A stretch of 50,898 nucleotides of DNA, taken from Bacteroidales bacterium. Its GTDB lineage: Bacteria; Bacteroidota; Bacteroidia; Bacteroidales; VadinHA17. The stretch is taken from contig JAAYQC010000028.1 of NCBI GenBank assembly GCA_012519515.1, positions 1 to 50,898 on the forward strand. Direction: 5' to 3'. The notes below the pieces were generated by a model. That model did not search any database. It saw only the letters and a list, made by a program, of their open reading frames with translations, and was not told the origin of the DNA. This document shows, one piece after another, positions 1-8,102 of the stretch (the stretch's first letter is position 1; each line of letters starts with the position of its first letter). The translations under genes and the position numbers were made by a program.

Positions 1-1
1 A

Positions 2-1039
2 TCAGGAGTAAATAACCAGACAGTGACAGTAACACAAGCTGGTACATCACCAACTCTAATTGTATCACCAGCGAACCAGAATGCTTCGTCTTCTTCCGGA
101 ACAGTAAGTTTTGATGTTGCATCGAACATAACCTGGACAGTAAGCAGTAATCAGACCTGGTGTACAGTTACTTCCTCGGGAACAGGTAATGGAATTATCA
201 CTGCTACTTATCAGACCAATACGGGACCTGGTACAAGAACAGCAACAATAACAGTTTCAGGATCAGGAGTAAACAACCAGACAGTGACAGTAACCCAATT
301 ATGTAGCTCTCCAGAACAACCAGGGTTGATAGCTGGCAAGACCAGGATTATTAAAAATTCAACAGAAACCTACAGTATACAACCGGTACCTGGGGCATCA
401 TCGTATACATGGGTATTACCAATGGGGTGGAATGGTAATTCAACATCTACATCTATATTAGTTACCACAAATGAAGATGCAATCAGTGGAAATATCTCAG
501 TGGTTGCAAATAATGACTGTGGTTCAAGTGAACCTGGTATTTTATACGTTGAAGTGGGGGATTGTGTTACTCCACAAATCTTTCTCAAATGGGATGATGT
601 GCTGATTTGTTCGAATATTGACAACATATTTCTAAGTTATCAATGGTTTAATGGAACAATATCAATCCCGGGAGCAAATGAACAATATTATGTAACATCA
701 AAACAACCAGGCATCTATAAGGTTGAAACGATAGATATAAATGGCTGTAGAGAAATGTCAAATGAGATTACGGTAACAGGATCAAAATCACTGACATTAT
801 ATCCAAATCCTGCAAAGTCGTCATTTACGGTAAGCATAATTGATCAGCCTGTTGGGAAGGTAAATCTTAGAATAATTAACTCGACAGGTATGAAAATAAT
901 GGATATTGAAACTGAAAAAGCTGACATTGAGTTCTTGAAAGAAATACCTTCCGATGATTTAGAAGAAGGTTTTTATATAGTACAAGTTATTATTGATCAG
1001 ACATATTTGTATAATTCAAAAATCCTGATAATAAAGTAA
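2..1039 (+). CDS. BACON-domain protein with T9SS type A sorting domain (5' truncated)
   Basis: The frame is open to the left edge, so the N-terminus and signal peptide lie outside the window; the internal GTG at 23 is not a credible start. The sequence shows the end of one BACON-type module and a second complete one. The phrase SGVNNQTVTVTQ recurs 87 codons apart (from nt 2 and from 263), which marks a tandem repeat unit. A cysteine-containing PKD/Ig-like region follows. The last ~80 residues (from LTLYPNPAKSSF) form a type A Por-secretion C-terminal sorting domain. BACON modules are known from Bacteroidetes surface proteins, often with glycan- or mucin-related roles. The inference is a large adhesin-like protein exported by the type IX system and anchored on the surface. 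The true substrate or partner cannot be read from this fragment. Confidence 0.85.
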   Translation, partial: SGVNNQTVTVTQAGTSPTLIVSPANQNASSSSGTVSFDVASNITWTVSSNQTWCTVTSSGTGNGIITATYQTNTGPGTRTATITVSGSGVNNQTVTVTQLCSSPEQPGLIAGKTRIIKNSTETYSIQPVPGASSYTWVLPMGWNGNSTSTSILVTTNEDAISGNISVVANNDCGSSEPGILYVEVGDCVTPQIFLKWDDVLICSNIDNIFLSYQWFNGTISIPGANEQYYVTSKQPGIYKVETIDINGCREMSNEITVTGSKSLTLYPNPAKSSFTVSIIDQPVGKVNLRIINSTGMKIMDIETEKADIEFLKEIPSDDLEEGFYIVQVIIDQTYLYNSKILIIK

Positions 1040-1047
1040 TTACTGCC

Positions 1048-1923
1048 ATGAAACACATGTATTGTAAAATAGTTATTTGTTATTTTATATTGGTATTTTT
1101 TATTCCAACCAATGTGAACTCCCAGAGTATGATCAATAAGTACTGGCGACCATATTTTTGGTTTGTTGGAGTAAATGCAGGGATTTCACAAACAGCTTTG
1201 TCAAATCCTAGTACTTCAACAACACCGGGGATTGATCTTACAAAAAAGAATTCGTTCTTAGTATCTGTTGAAGCAGGCTACCTTCTTTCGAAGTATTATG
1301 GAATATCTACCGGACTGGGATTTAGTCCATATTTCACTCAGCTATCTCTTAACCAATATTCAAACACATTTAATACCATCGATTCAGAAAATGAAACATA
1401 TGAGAGAAGAATAGTTGGTAACAATATAAAAGAGAATCAAAGAATTTACTTCCTCGAAATTCCTGTAATGCTTAATTTCTTTTTACCTATGTTCAAGACA
1501 AATGGATTTTATCTTCAGACCGGCCTGAATATGTCCATGCCGATAATAAAAACATACTCAAGTACTGGCATTTATTCATATTCAGGTTACTATCCAGCCT
1601 ATAATGTAACTCTGAATGATATCCCGTATGAAGGATTTAAGAGCAACATTGATTGTAAGGATGAAGGAGATTTAAGAATAAAAAGAATTAATCCTGAATT
1701 AGTCGCAGTTGGCGGATATTATTTTTACCCTGACCCCCGTGTGAAGATGTCCTTGGGCTTATTCTATAAAAGAATGTTGACTGATATTTCTGATTATTCC
1801 AAAGGTCAGCCATTTCATCTTTCCATTGAGGAAAATCAAATAAGAAGTTTGATGGAAGGTAGTGAAAAGACAACTGCAAATTCAGTTGGAATAATGATTT
1901 CTCTAAGATATTTCATTAAATAG
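1048..1923 (+). CDS. Outer membrane beta-barrel protein (PorT-like fold)
   Basis: A 291-residue protein starting 8 bp after the BACON/T9SS gene, so the two are probably co-transcribed. Residues 1-26 form a Sec signal peptide ending at VNSQ. The remainder has alternating hydrophobic/polar strands typical of small Bacteroidetes beta-barrels (e.g. GVNAGISQTA, SVEAGYLLSKYYGISTGLGF, LEIPVMLNFF, GLFYKRM) and ends in a short strand, SLRYFIK. The family pattern resembles the outer membrane beta-barrel/PorT group; no catalytic motif is visible. It may help assemble or anchor the neighbouring T9SS substrate. The specific function is unknown. Confidence 0.65.
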   Translation: MKHMYCKIVICYFILVFFIPTNVNSQSMINKYWRPYFWFVGVNAGISQTALSNPSTSTTPGIDLTKKNSFLVSVEAGYLLSKYYGISTGLGFSPYFTQLSLNQYSNTFNTIDSENETYERRIVGNNIKENQRIYFLEIPVMLNFFLPMFKTNGFYLQTGLNMSMPIIKTYSSTGIYSYSGYYPAYNVTLNDIPYEGFKSNIDCKDEGDLRIKRINPELVAVGGYYFYPDPRVKMSLGLFYKRMLTDISDYSKGQPFHLSIEENQIRSLMEGSEKTTANSVGIMISLRYFIK

Positions 1924-1979
1924 TCAAACCTTAAAAATTCAAGTTTGGTAACACGTAAGCATTTGGCTAGGTACCATAT

Positions 1980-2094
1980 TGTCATGAAACCCACATGTAT
2001 TGCATACACAAACACTTATGTATGTAATTATCAAACATATGCGGTTCCCCCGCTTGAGCGGGGCAGGCTATCCGACCATTAAAATAAATTATAT
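1980..2094. repeat. Dispersed intergenic element, copy 1
   Basis: Begins about 55 bp after the preceding stop codon with TGTCATGAAACCCACATGTA and runs to an AATTATATT motif. A closely similar sequence, colinear over ~115 bp, lies at 47145-47261. Both contain a GC-rich hairpin, here CCCCGC-TTGA-GCGGGG at 2048-2063, followed by CAGG. It holds no ORF. Both copies follow a plus-strand beta-barrel gene. Its nature is unknown: it could be a transcript-end structure, a mobile-element relic, or an upstream region of a duplicated gene. Confidence 0.7.
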
Positions 2095-2121
2095 TCGGAT
2101 ATAATGATGTTCATTGCCACC

Positions 2122-2250
2122 TGAGTATAGGATGGCTGCATTTTCCGCTACATTGTAGTTACCGAAGAACAAATAATTTTTCCTTCCCAGAGCCGAAGGC
2201 CTGATGGCATATTCAAACAAGTTGTTATTAATCTGGTACCTTTCGTCCGG
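2122..2250 (-). pseudogene. IS66-family transposase remnant (C-terminal fragment)
   Basis: On the minus strand this stretch reads, in one frame, a sequence containing INNNLFEYAIRPSALGRKNY and then NVAENAAILYS. This is the hallmark C-terminal block of IS66-family transposases (DNN..EN.IRP.ALGRKN..F...). Stops interrupt the same frame immediately upstream (TAG and TGA within 30 bp), and no other part of the transposase is recognisable. It is therefore a 43-codon scrap. A plus-strand reading frame at 2204-2401 is merely its antisense plus flanking sequence. Confidence 0.75.
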
Positions 2251-2356
2251 ATTCTATTTCGAAAGTCACCGGAACAATAAACAGGTATGGGTAAGTCTTA
2301 TACGTTCTGTTGTTATTGGATTTTTACTTTTCATAAATACTTTATATTTCAATAGT

Positions 2357-3820
2357 TTACCAAACAATAATCTGGGGCTTTTCATCTTTCAGATCAGGTG
2401 AAAGCATTCCACTTTTGGCATTAATATAAGTTGGATCACAAATGAAATATTTATGTTCTTGATAAAGAATATAGTCCCCATTAAATTCTTCTGGGAAATT
2501 GACAGCTAATGTTATATGATCATTGAATTCAAGGCCAACGCAGGGTAATCCAGTGAAATATGTCACTAGTTGGCCAAGCAAAACAGTTCGGTCCTCACAA
2601 TCGGAATATGGATAAAACAGACTTTCCTCAGCAAACATATAACGTTCTTTTCCAAATTGTTCCTGGTCAGTCTTGTAAGGAATGGCTTTTTGAATAAATG
2701 CTAACAGAATATTTATCTTTTCAATACTAGTCTTTCCTTGAAATATAGGTATGAATAGTTTACTAAGAGTGGTTAAAATGGAAGATGAAAGAGGCAAGTC
2801 AAAATAAATATTTAGATCACATTGGGGATAGATATTTAAAAAATCCAAATACTCTTTGTTAAAAACAAGATTCACTTTTTCTTGATTAAATGTTAATTCA
2901 CGCTCTTCAATCTTCTCACTGCTAATCAATGGGATTCCTGACAATTTAAATGAAAACGCCTTTGCATTATTAGTAAAAAAACCTTGATAAGTCTTTAAAT
3001 GATCAGGTTGATTTTCTTCATAATTAAGTACATAATAATGTATGCCTTTATCTGTCAAATAAGGTATACCATATAATACTTCTTTAGAAGGGACCAACAA
3101 GAATAATGACTCATTATTGAATCCCACTTTTAAACAGTAACCACTTTTTATTAATGCATACCAAATAAAGAGAATTTCTTCATTCTTATTGCTAAATATA
3201 CTCTCCGCTGCTTTACTCAAGATCAAGTAGTATCCCCAATCATTAAAATTAGATGTCACTTTTATCTTTTCAAACTCATTAATATTATAATCCCAAATTA
3301 TATTATTGGTTAACAATTCTTTATAGAAAGTATAAATGGACTTTTCATTTAAACTTGTTAGTTTAGGCAACTTGGTGGGATAATAAAATAGATTAGTATT
3401 TGAACCAAAAATATTTATTGACTTAAGTATTGCATTGGATTTAAAACCTTTGATTTTAAATTCTTGTGTTACAGTATCAATAAATAATTCTTTTTCATGA
3501 ATAACCAAAGAAGTCTGATCAGCTATAATGGAATTAGGACTTTTTTTTCCATCCAGCGACTCAACCTGGAAAATCGGTTGATCCTTTGGTTTGGGCTTTA
3601 CTGGCTGAACGTTTTTAAAGATATCGAATTCCTGCCAAGTTTGTTCTAAGAACTTCAAAAAAGCAGAATCATTCTGAGATTTGAATTTATTAAAATCATA
3701 TTCAGCGGATTTGCGATACTTTTCAAAGTCTCTTAAATAAGCATTGAATACTGTATCAGTCTGAGCCTGTACAATATTGGCAAAAATTATTATTATAAAT
3801 ACTGTCGCCTGCCTCTTCAT
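2357..3820 (-). CDS. Secreted transglutaminase-like protein
   Basis: 487 residues with a Sec signal peptide (MKRQATVFIIIIFANIVQAQ, cleaved after AQ or thereabouts). The C-terminal ~120 residues look like a transglutaminase-like cysteine-protease fold. A Cys lies in YPYSDCEDRTVLLG, a His in FNDHITLAVNF and an Asp in YFICDPTYINA, in the order Cys-His-Asp expected of the catalytic triad. The central region is not recognised. The start overlaps the upstream anti-sigma-like gene by 4 bp (ATGA), so the two are translationally coupled. With the ECF sigma gene before it, this forms a three-gene unit. The inference is that an exported papain-like/transglutaminase-like enzyme or non-catalytic receptor works with the sigma/anti-sigma pair. 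Substrate unknown. Confidence 0.65.
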   Translation of the reverse strand: MKRQATVFIIIIFANIVQAQTDTVFNAYLRDFEKYRKSAEYDFNKFKSQNDSAFLKFLEQTWQEFDIFKNVQPVKPKPKDQPIFQVESLDGKKSPNSIIADQTSLVIHEKELFIDTVTQEFKIKGFKSNAILKSINIFGSNTNLFYYPTKLPKLTSLNEKSIYTFYKELLTNNIIWDYNINEFEKIKVTSNFNDWGYYLILSKAAESIFSNKNEEILFIWYALIKSGYCLKVGFNNESLFLLVPSKEVLYGIPYLTDKGIHYYVLNYEENQPDHLKTYQGFFTNNAKAFSFKLSGIPLISSEKIEERELTFNQEKVNLVFNKEYLDFLNIYPQCDLNIYFDLPLSSSILTTLSKLFIPIFQGKTSIEKINILLAFIQKAIPYKTDQEQFGKERYMFAEESLFYPYSDCEDRTVLLGQLVTYFTGLPCVGLEFNDHITLAVNFPEEFNGDYILYQEHKYFICDPTYINAKSGMLSPDLKDEKPQIIVW

Positions 3821-4485
3821 TTGGTGAGAGATTGTTCATAATTCTCGGGAGTTTCTTTCAGTATAAAATCCCCAGACGAAGAAGTTCCAGAAATTTCCCA
3901 CTTGTACAAACCTGGTCTGATCTGTTTTAAAGGGATCGTTATAGAATCAGTTTTTAATTCAAATTCAAGTACAATCTTATTGTCAGAATCCTTTATAAAT
4001 ACATGTAATACATTTATTACTCCTTTGGGGCGGTAAATAATTAAAGTATCAAGAGAATTATACTCGATAGGCATAATATAATAGTTTCCCTTTTGAGGCT
4101 GGACGATTTGTTGCACAGGTGAAAGAAGAGTTTTATTAGTATCTATTACTGAATTTGAAATTTCGTTAGTTATCAATTTATTATCTTTTTGAATGACTAA
4201 CAGACCAGCAATTCCTAAAACAATAGCAATTGAAGCAGCAGTGTAATAGAATGTAATTCTTTTCTTCCTTTTTTGATTTATAACTAAAAGTTCCTTAATA
4301 TGTTTGTTCGTTGTACTATATTGTTCTGATTCTACCCAGTACTTTTGAATCTTAGAGCGAAAATTGAATGCTTTTAAGAATTCTTCATCATTTTCTAATC
4401 TATTAAGGAATTGCTTTTCTTCTTCAGTTGATAAGTTCCCTAAAATAAAGCTTTCAATTAAATCAAAATCAATCTTATTGTTCAT
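3817..4485 (-). CDS. Putative membrane-bound anti-sigma factor
   Basis: 222 residues: a cytoplasmic N-terminal segment of ~80 residues, one transmembrane helix (YYTAASIAIVLGIAGLLVIQ), and an extracytoplasmic C-terminal part rich in beta strands. The N-terminus (IESFILGNLSTEEEKQFLNRL) resembles the short helical anti-sigma-like start seen in many Bacteroidetes proteins encoded next to ECF sigma factors. It lies 3 bp after the sigma gene and overlaps the transglutaminase-like gene by 4 bp. The role as anti-sigma factor is inferred from topology and position; no zinc-binding HxxxCxxC motif is present. Confidence 0.65.
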   Translation of the reverse strand: MNNKIDFDLIESFILGNLSTEEEKQFLNRLENDEEFLKAFNFRSKIQKYWVESEQYSTTNKHIKELLVINQKRKKRITFYYTAASIAIVLGIAGLLVIQKDNKLITNEISNSVIDTNKTLLSPVQQIVQPQKGNYYIMPIEYNSLDTLIIYRPKGVINVLHVFIKDSDNKIVLEFELKTDSITIPLKQIRPGLYKWEISGTSSSGDFILKETPENYEQSLTK

Positions 4486-4488
4486 TTT

Positions 4489-5100
4489 TTAATTAAGAAA
4501 TTCTTGATATTTTGGGTGACTTAATGTAAGTTCTCGTAACTGATCAAGACAGCGTTTAAAGCGTTGTCTGGCATTTTCAGAGGTAATATTTAATTTAATC
4601 GCAATCTCATTAAAACCAAGTAATTTATTGCGCTCAGCTTCTTTCCCCTCATCAGATTGTTTAAAACGTAAATCAAGAATTTCACGACAACTTTTTTCTG
4701 TTTTTTCTTTGATTTCGCTTATTAAAACTAACAGGTCGTAATAATCATCATCTTCTATTTCATCAATAATTTCTCTCCCTTCAATTGTTGTTGTTTTATG
4801 GTTGGTTAATATTTTTAAACAGATATTCCTACAGATTCGATTTAGATACGTTGATAGAGAACTCTCGTTTTTAAATCTGCCAGCTCTTATATTAACAATA
4901 AGTCTCATTAGTCCCTCTTGAAAAATATCATCAGGTTCAAGTAAGGTATTCCGCAACGAAAAAACCATTTTCTTTATTGGCGTATATTGTGCTCTAATAA
5001 GGGTATTTATTGCCCAATCCTCATTATTGTTTATTCCAGAAATAATATCCTCATCTGTAAAGGAATGTTTATTTATGTTTGGGATGAAAGATGATATCAT
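4489..5100 (-). CDS. ECF-type RNA polymerase sigma factor
   Basis: 203 residues with the two ECF regions. Region 2 covers roughly residues 20-95 (AINTLIRAQYTPIKKMVF, then EPDDIFQEGLMRLIVNI, which contains the D-I-F-Q-E-G core-binding helix). Region 4 covers ~130-195 (KSCREILDLRFKQ, FNEIAIKLNITSENARQRFKRC, a helix-turn-helix). It directs RNA polymerase to a specific promoter set and is probably held by the adjacent membrane anti-sigma-like protein. It is 54 bp downstream of the lipoprotein at 5155-5925 on the same strand, so it may be expressed from the long upstream operon or from its own promoter. Its target promoters cannot be read here. Confidence 0.85.
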   Translation of the reverse strand: MISSFIPNINKHSFTDEDIISGINNNEDWAINTLIRAQYTPIKKMVFSLRNTLLEPDDIFQEGLMRLIVNIRAGRFKNESSLSTYLNRICRNICLKILTNHKTTTIEGREIIDEIEDDDYYDLLVLISEIKEKTEKSCREILDLRFKQSDEGKEAERNKLLGFNEIAIKLNITSENARQRFKRCLDQLRELTLSHPKYQEFLN

Positions 5101-5154
5101 GTGATTGTCTTATTACTTTGGTCTTATATCGAATTTATAAAATAGTTAACAAAG

Positions 5155-5925
5155 TCAATGTACCTCAAAATTTATACGTTCCGGCAGACCAGGAGAGATA
5201 TAAAGTGTTTCTAAGGTGTATGGTTCATTTTCCTCATAATCAAATATTGAGTTATCATTTAGATCCCAAAAAACAATTAATTGATAAGTTTCTTTTGATG
5301 GTAAACTGCTTGTTTTGTAAGTAATATTTTGGACATTAAGATTAACAGGGGTATCTGTAATTTTCAAGTAAAAATAAGGCGTAGCATCTCCAACACCTGA
5401 AATATCTAAAAATACATTATGATTCCCAGTTTTTGACCCATTATAACTAATTATTCCTTCTGCCCAACCGTCATCTGTTGGATATGATTTATCAACTACA
5501 TAAATGTTAACTTTTGGAACTTCAAAACCTATAAGATCAAGGGTAACAGGGGCAATATAAGGTTCATATTCCTCCCAGGTCTCTGAATCATTCCAATCCC
5601 AGAAACCACTTATTTTATATAATCCGGGATTAAACTTAGCATGACTGATAAACGATTTGCCTGTCCTTAATTCATAATCACCTTGGATGTCTAGTGATAT
5701 AGAATTAGATAAAGTTTTGTTATTTGATTCAATAACAATAAAGAGTTTATGTGTAAAATTAACAATATTTGCTTTTGCCGTTCCGGAGTAAGTTATATAA
5801 AATTCTATATTTTGTGCTGAGGGTTTTTCTTCAGGACCCTGTACGTTATCTTTTTTACATGAACTATTACATATAATAAAGAAACCACTAAGGAGGCAGA
5901 TTGAAAACAATTTTAGTCTCATCAT
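5155..5925 (-). CDS. Lipoprotein of unknown function
   Basis: 256 residues with a lipoprotein signal (LSGFFIICNSSCKKDN; lipobox before Cys-22/23), so probably anchored in the outer or inner membrane. The mature part is beta-rich and contains two similar segments with acidic, aspartate-rich motifs (FWDWNDSETWEEYEPY and FWDLNDNSIFDYEENEPY). These look like a repeated Ca-binding-like or Ig-like unit. No family was recognised. It sits between the PKD-FISUMP lipoprotein (57 bp upstream) and the sigma factor gene, which suggests membership of the same cell-surface cluster. The start could be the first or second Met (MMRLK). Confidence 0.6.
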   Translation of the reverse strand: MMRLKLFSICLLSGFFIICNSSCKKDNVQGPEEKPSAQNIEFYITYSGTAKANIVNFTHKLFIVIESNNKTLSNSISLDIQGDYELRTGKSFISHAKFNPGLYKISGFWDWNDSETWEEYEPYIAPVTLDLIGFEVPKVNIYVVDKSYPTDDGWAEGIISYNGSKTGNHNVFLDISGVGDATPYFYLKITDTPVNLNVQNITYKTSSLPSKETYQLIVFWDLNDNSIFDYEENEPYTLETLYISPGLPERINFEVH

Positions 5926-5982
5926 AATAGATTATTTGTCCTGCTTTTTAAGTTAATTGGAAAATGGATGTATTTTTTTCAT

Positions 5983-7263
5983 TTATCTGTCTTTAATGCA
6001 TCGCACTGCCCATCCGATATTCACAGAATTAGGAAACATTTTTGCATAATACCAGGGATTATCAAAAGACAATCCCATGTTATCAATTGTTGAAGAATTC
6101 CTTATCCTCTGAGATGACCACATTATAAATTCTTCTCCTAACTCTGTAAACGAACCATCTTCATTTCTTGTACCACTTGGTAAAGCCGTAAAACCACTTT
6201 CGTTAGTTGCGCCATAATTAGGGGCAGACCAATGGGATAATCCACTTTCCTTTAGTTTGCCCCCTACGTCTCCTTCAGTACCTCCCAGATAACTTATAAG
6301 TAAATTTATTTCGAAACTAGTTGGAATATGCCATCCATCCGGACAAATACCTTTAATTGTTCCAAATGACTCATAATCATTTGGTGCATTATATTGCATC
6401 ATTTCATCCCATTGATATAATCCACCATATATATCGCAGTTGGTAATGAGGTTATTATAGCTATATTTCTCTATAATTCCATTATTTGTTTGATCTAAAG
6501 ATCCATCAATCGGGATTCCCACCCTCAAATTTTCAGCCATCCAACATTGACTCCCTATCTGTACCGTTTTATATACATTCCCATCTTTATCTGTGACAGT
6601 CGGAGAATCTGGACAAGGAATATTCATTACCTTTTTATTAACCTTTATCAAGTCAGGCTTAATTTTAGTGCCAGAACCATCAGAGTTACTTGCTGTTAAA
6701 GATACGGTGAAAAGACCTTCATTTACATAAATATGGGTGGGATTTTGTTCAGTTGATGAAGCTCCATCTCCAAAGTTCCATAGCCATTCTGTTGGATTAT
6801 TTGTGGTTATATCATTAAATGTGATTGAGGTTCCTTCCATAATACTTATATAGCTTATATTTTCATTATTTAAAATGAAATCCGCAACTGGTTTATATTT
6901 AATATAAACTATCGTTTCAGCATTTGTTGAACTACCGTTATTGTCGTATGCGGTTACAGTAATATTATAACTCCCCGAGTTTTCTCCGCTAGTATCCCAA
7001 TTAAATTGGCAGGGGCTCCCAGAACATGTACTTTTTTGAATGCCATTAATTATAATTGATATTTTACTGAGTTCTCCATCAGGATCATTAGCGATTACAG
7101 ATATAGTTAAAATATCACCACCATCTATCTCATCTCCATTTATTGGAAATATAATTGAACAGGTCGGTTCCTCATTTGGATTATCTTCACATGCATAAAA
7201 ACCTGTGAGAAGAATACTGAACAGTATATAAATGTATAACTTAATGATTTTTCTCGTTTTCAT
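5983..7263 (-). CDS. PKD and FISUMP domain lipoprotein
   Basis: The frame extends upstream to 7407, but the signal peptide begins at the ATG at 7263 (MKTRKIIKLYIYILFSILLTGFYACEDN, written in two parts: a basic start then a hydrophobic core with lipobox FYAC). The longer start would overlap the SUMF1-like gene, so 7263 is chosen, giving 426 residues. Order of domains: an Ig-like domain (DGELSKISIIINGIQ), a PKD domain with WLWNFGDGASSTEQNPTHIY, and a C-terminal Fibrobacter succinogenes major paralogous (FISUMP) domain. The last carries DGNVYKTVQIGSQCWMAENL, CPDGWHIPT and WAVRCIKD. FISUMP is a C-type-lectin-like fold of unknown ligand. Surface exposure is likely. Confidence 0.8.
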   Translation of the reverse strand: MKTRKIIKLYIYILFSILLTGFYACEDNPNEEPTCSIIFPINGDEIDGGDILTISVIANDPDGELSKISIIINGIQKSTCSGSPCQFNWDTSGENSGSYNITVTAYDNNGSSTNAETIVYIKYKPVADFILNNENISYISIMEGTSITFNDITTNNPTEWLWNFGDGASSTEQNPTHIYVNEGLFTVSLTASNSDGSGTKIKPDLIKVNKKVMNIPCPDSPTVTDKDGNVYKTVQIGSQCWMAENLRVGIPIDGSLDQTNNGIIEKYSYNNLITNCDIYGGLYQWDEMMQYNAPNDYESFGTIKGICPDGWHIPTSFEINLLISYLGGTEGDVGGKLKESGLSHWSAPNYGATNESGFTALPSGTRNEDGSFTELGEEFIMWSSQRIRNSSTIDNMGLSFDNPWYYAKMFPNSVNIGWAVRCIKDR

Positions 7264-7303
7264 GATACGACTAATATAAAAACAAGGTATCTTATAAAAA
7301 TTA

Positions 7304-8092
7304 TCACTTTGTTTCTCTAACCAATCTAAATCCTTCATATGGCCATGCAGGCTCTGTACCTTCTCTTTCAATAATTGTGTAATCTCCATAGTAACAATCT
7401 CCTCCACGAGTCACTTTCTGTTTGCCGTTTGCTGGTCCTTGTGGGTTAATCTTTTGGCTAAGGTCATATTCTCCATACCAATCCTGGCACCACTCCCTAA
7501 GATTGCCACTCATATCATATAATCCAAGTTCATTTGGTCTTTTTAATCCCACTGCATGGACTTCATAATTACTATTATTACTATTCCAACCAACCTCATC
7601 ATAATTATTTCCACCACTATAAATATATCCTTGGCTTTTATTCCCTCCACTTGCAGCATATTCCCACTCTGCCTCTGTTGGTAATCTTCCTGCTGCCCAT
7701 TTACAATATGCGTCACCTCCATACCAGGTAGTTCTATGTACAGGATATTTTTCTTTACCTTTTTTGGGGATAAATAGTCTGTCAATATATTCTATCTGGC
7801 AATCTTTATCTAATTTAATATATGCAGTATTTCCAAAGGATCCATTACTGCCACATTTAATAGAATTCAAAAAGACACAAAACTGCTCATTCGTAATTTC
7901 GTACTTACTTATTTGGAAATCATTTATGTATACATTATGGGACGGATCTTTTTCAATATTAAAATAACCACCAATGACTGAAATCATTTCGACACCTCCC
8001 GTATAATCCCCTGGATTATTAAATTCATGATTGTCACATGAGTAAAACAAGAGAAGTATTGCACTAATGTCAACAAATCTAAAAAGTTTCAT
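7304..8092 (-). CDS. SUMF1/formylglycine-generating-enzyme-like lipoprotein
   Basis: 262 residues with a lipobox (LLLFYSCDN). The mature part has the FGE-sulfatase (SUMF1) fold signatures: ISKYEITNEQFCVFLN, PVHRTTWYGGDAYCKWA, RLPTEAEWEYAA, LGLYDMSGNLREWCQDWY, RGGDCYYGDY and a final EGFRLV. Active formylglycine-generating enzymes use a C-terminal Cys pair near the RGG region. Only one Cys (RGGDC) is clear here, so catalysis is doubtful and a lectin-like or structural role is as likely. It lies 10 bp after the Fn3-FISUMP gene and 40 bp before the PKD-FISUMP gene; all three encode C-type-lectin-related folds, suggesting a shared surface role. Confidence 0.8.
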   Translation of the reverse strand: MKLFRFVDISAILLLFYSCDNHEFNNPGDYTGGVEMISVIGGYFNIEKDPSHNVYINDFQISKYEITNEQFCVFLNSIKCGSNGSFGNTAYIKLDKDCQIEYIDRLFIPKKGKEKYPVHRTTWYGGDAYCKWAAGRLPTEAEWEYAASGGNKSQGYIYSGGNNYDEVGWNSNNSNYEVHAVGLKRPNELGLYDMSGNLREWCQDWYGEYDLSQKINPQGPANGKQKVTRGGDCYYGDYTIIEREGTEPAWPYEGFRLVRETK

Positions 8093-8102
8093 AAATTATA
8101 TG

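Noticed and set aside
2204..2401. Plus-strand ORF of 65 codons
   Set aside because: Antisense to the IS66 remnant and overlapping the transglutaminase-like gene end; no family features.
7264..7407. Upstream extension of the PKD-FISUMP lipoprotein
   Set aside because: It would overlap the SUMF1-like gene and hide the lipoprotein signal that starts at 7263.
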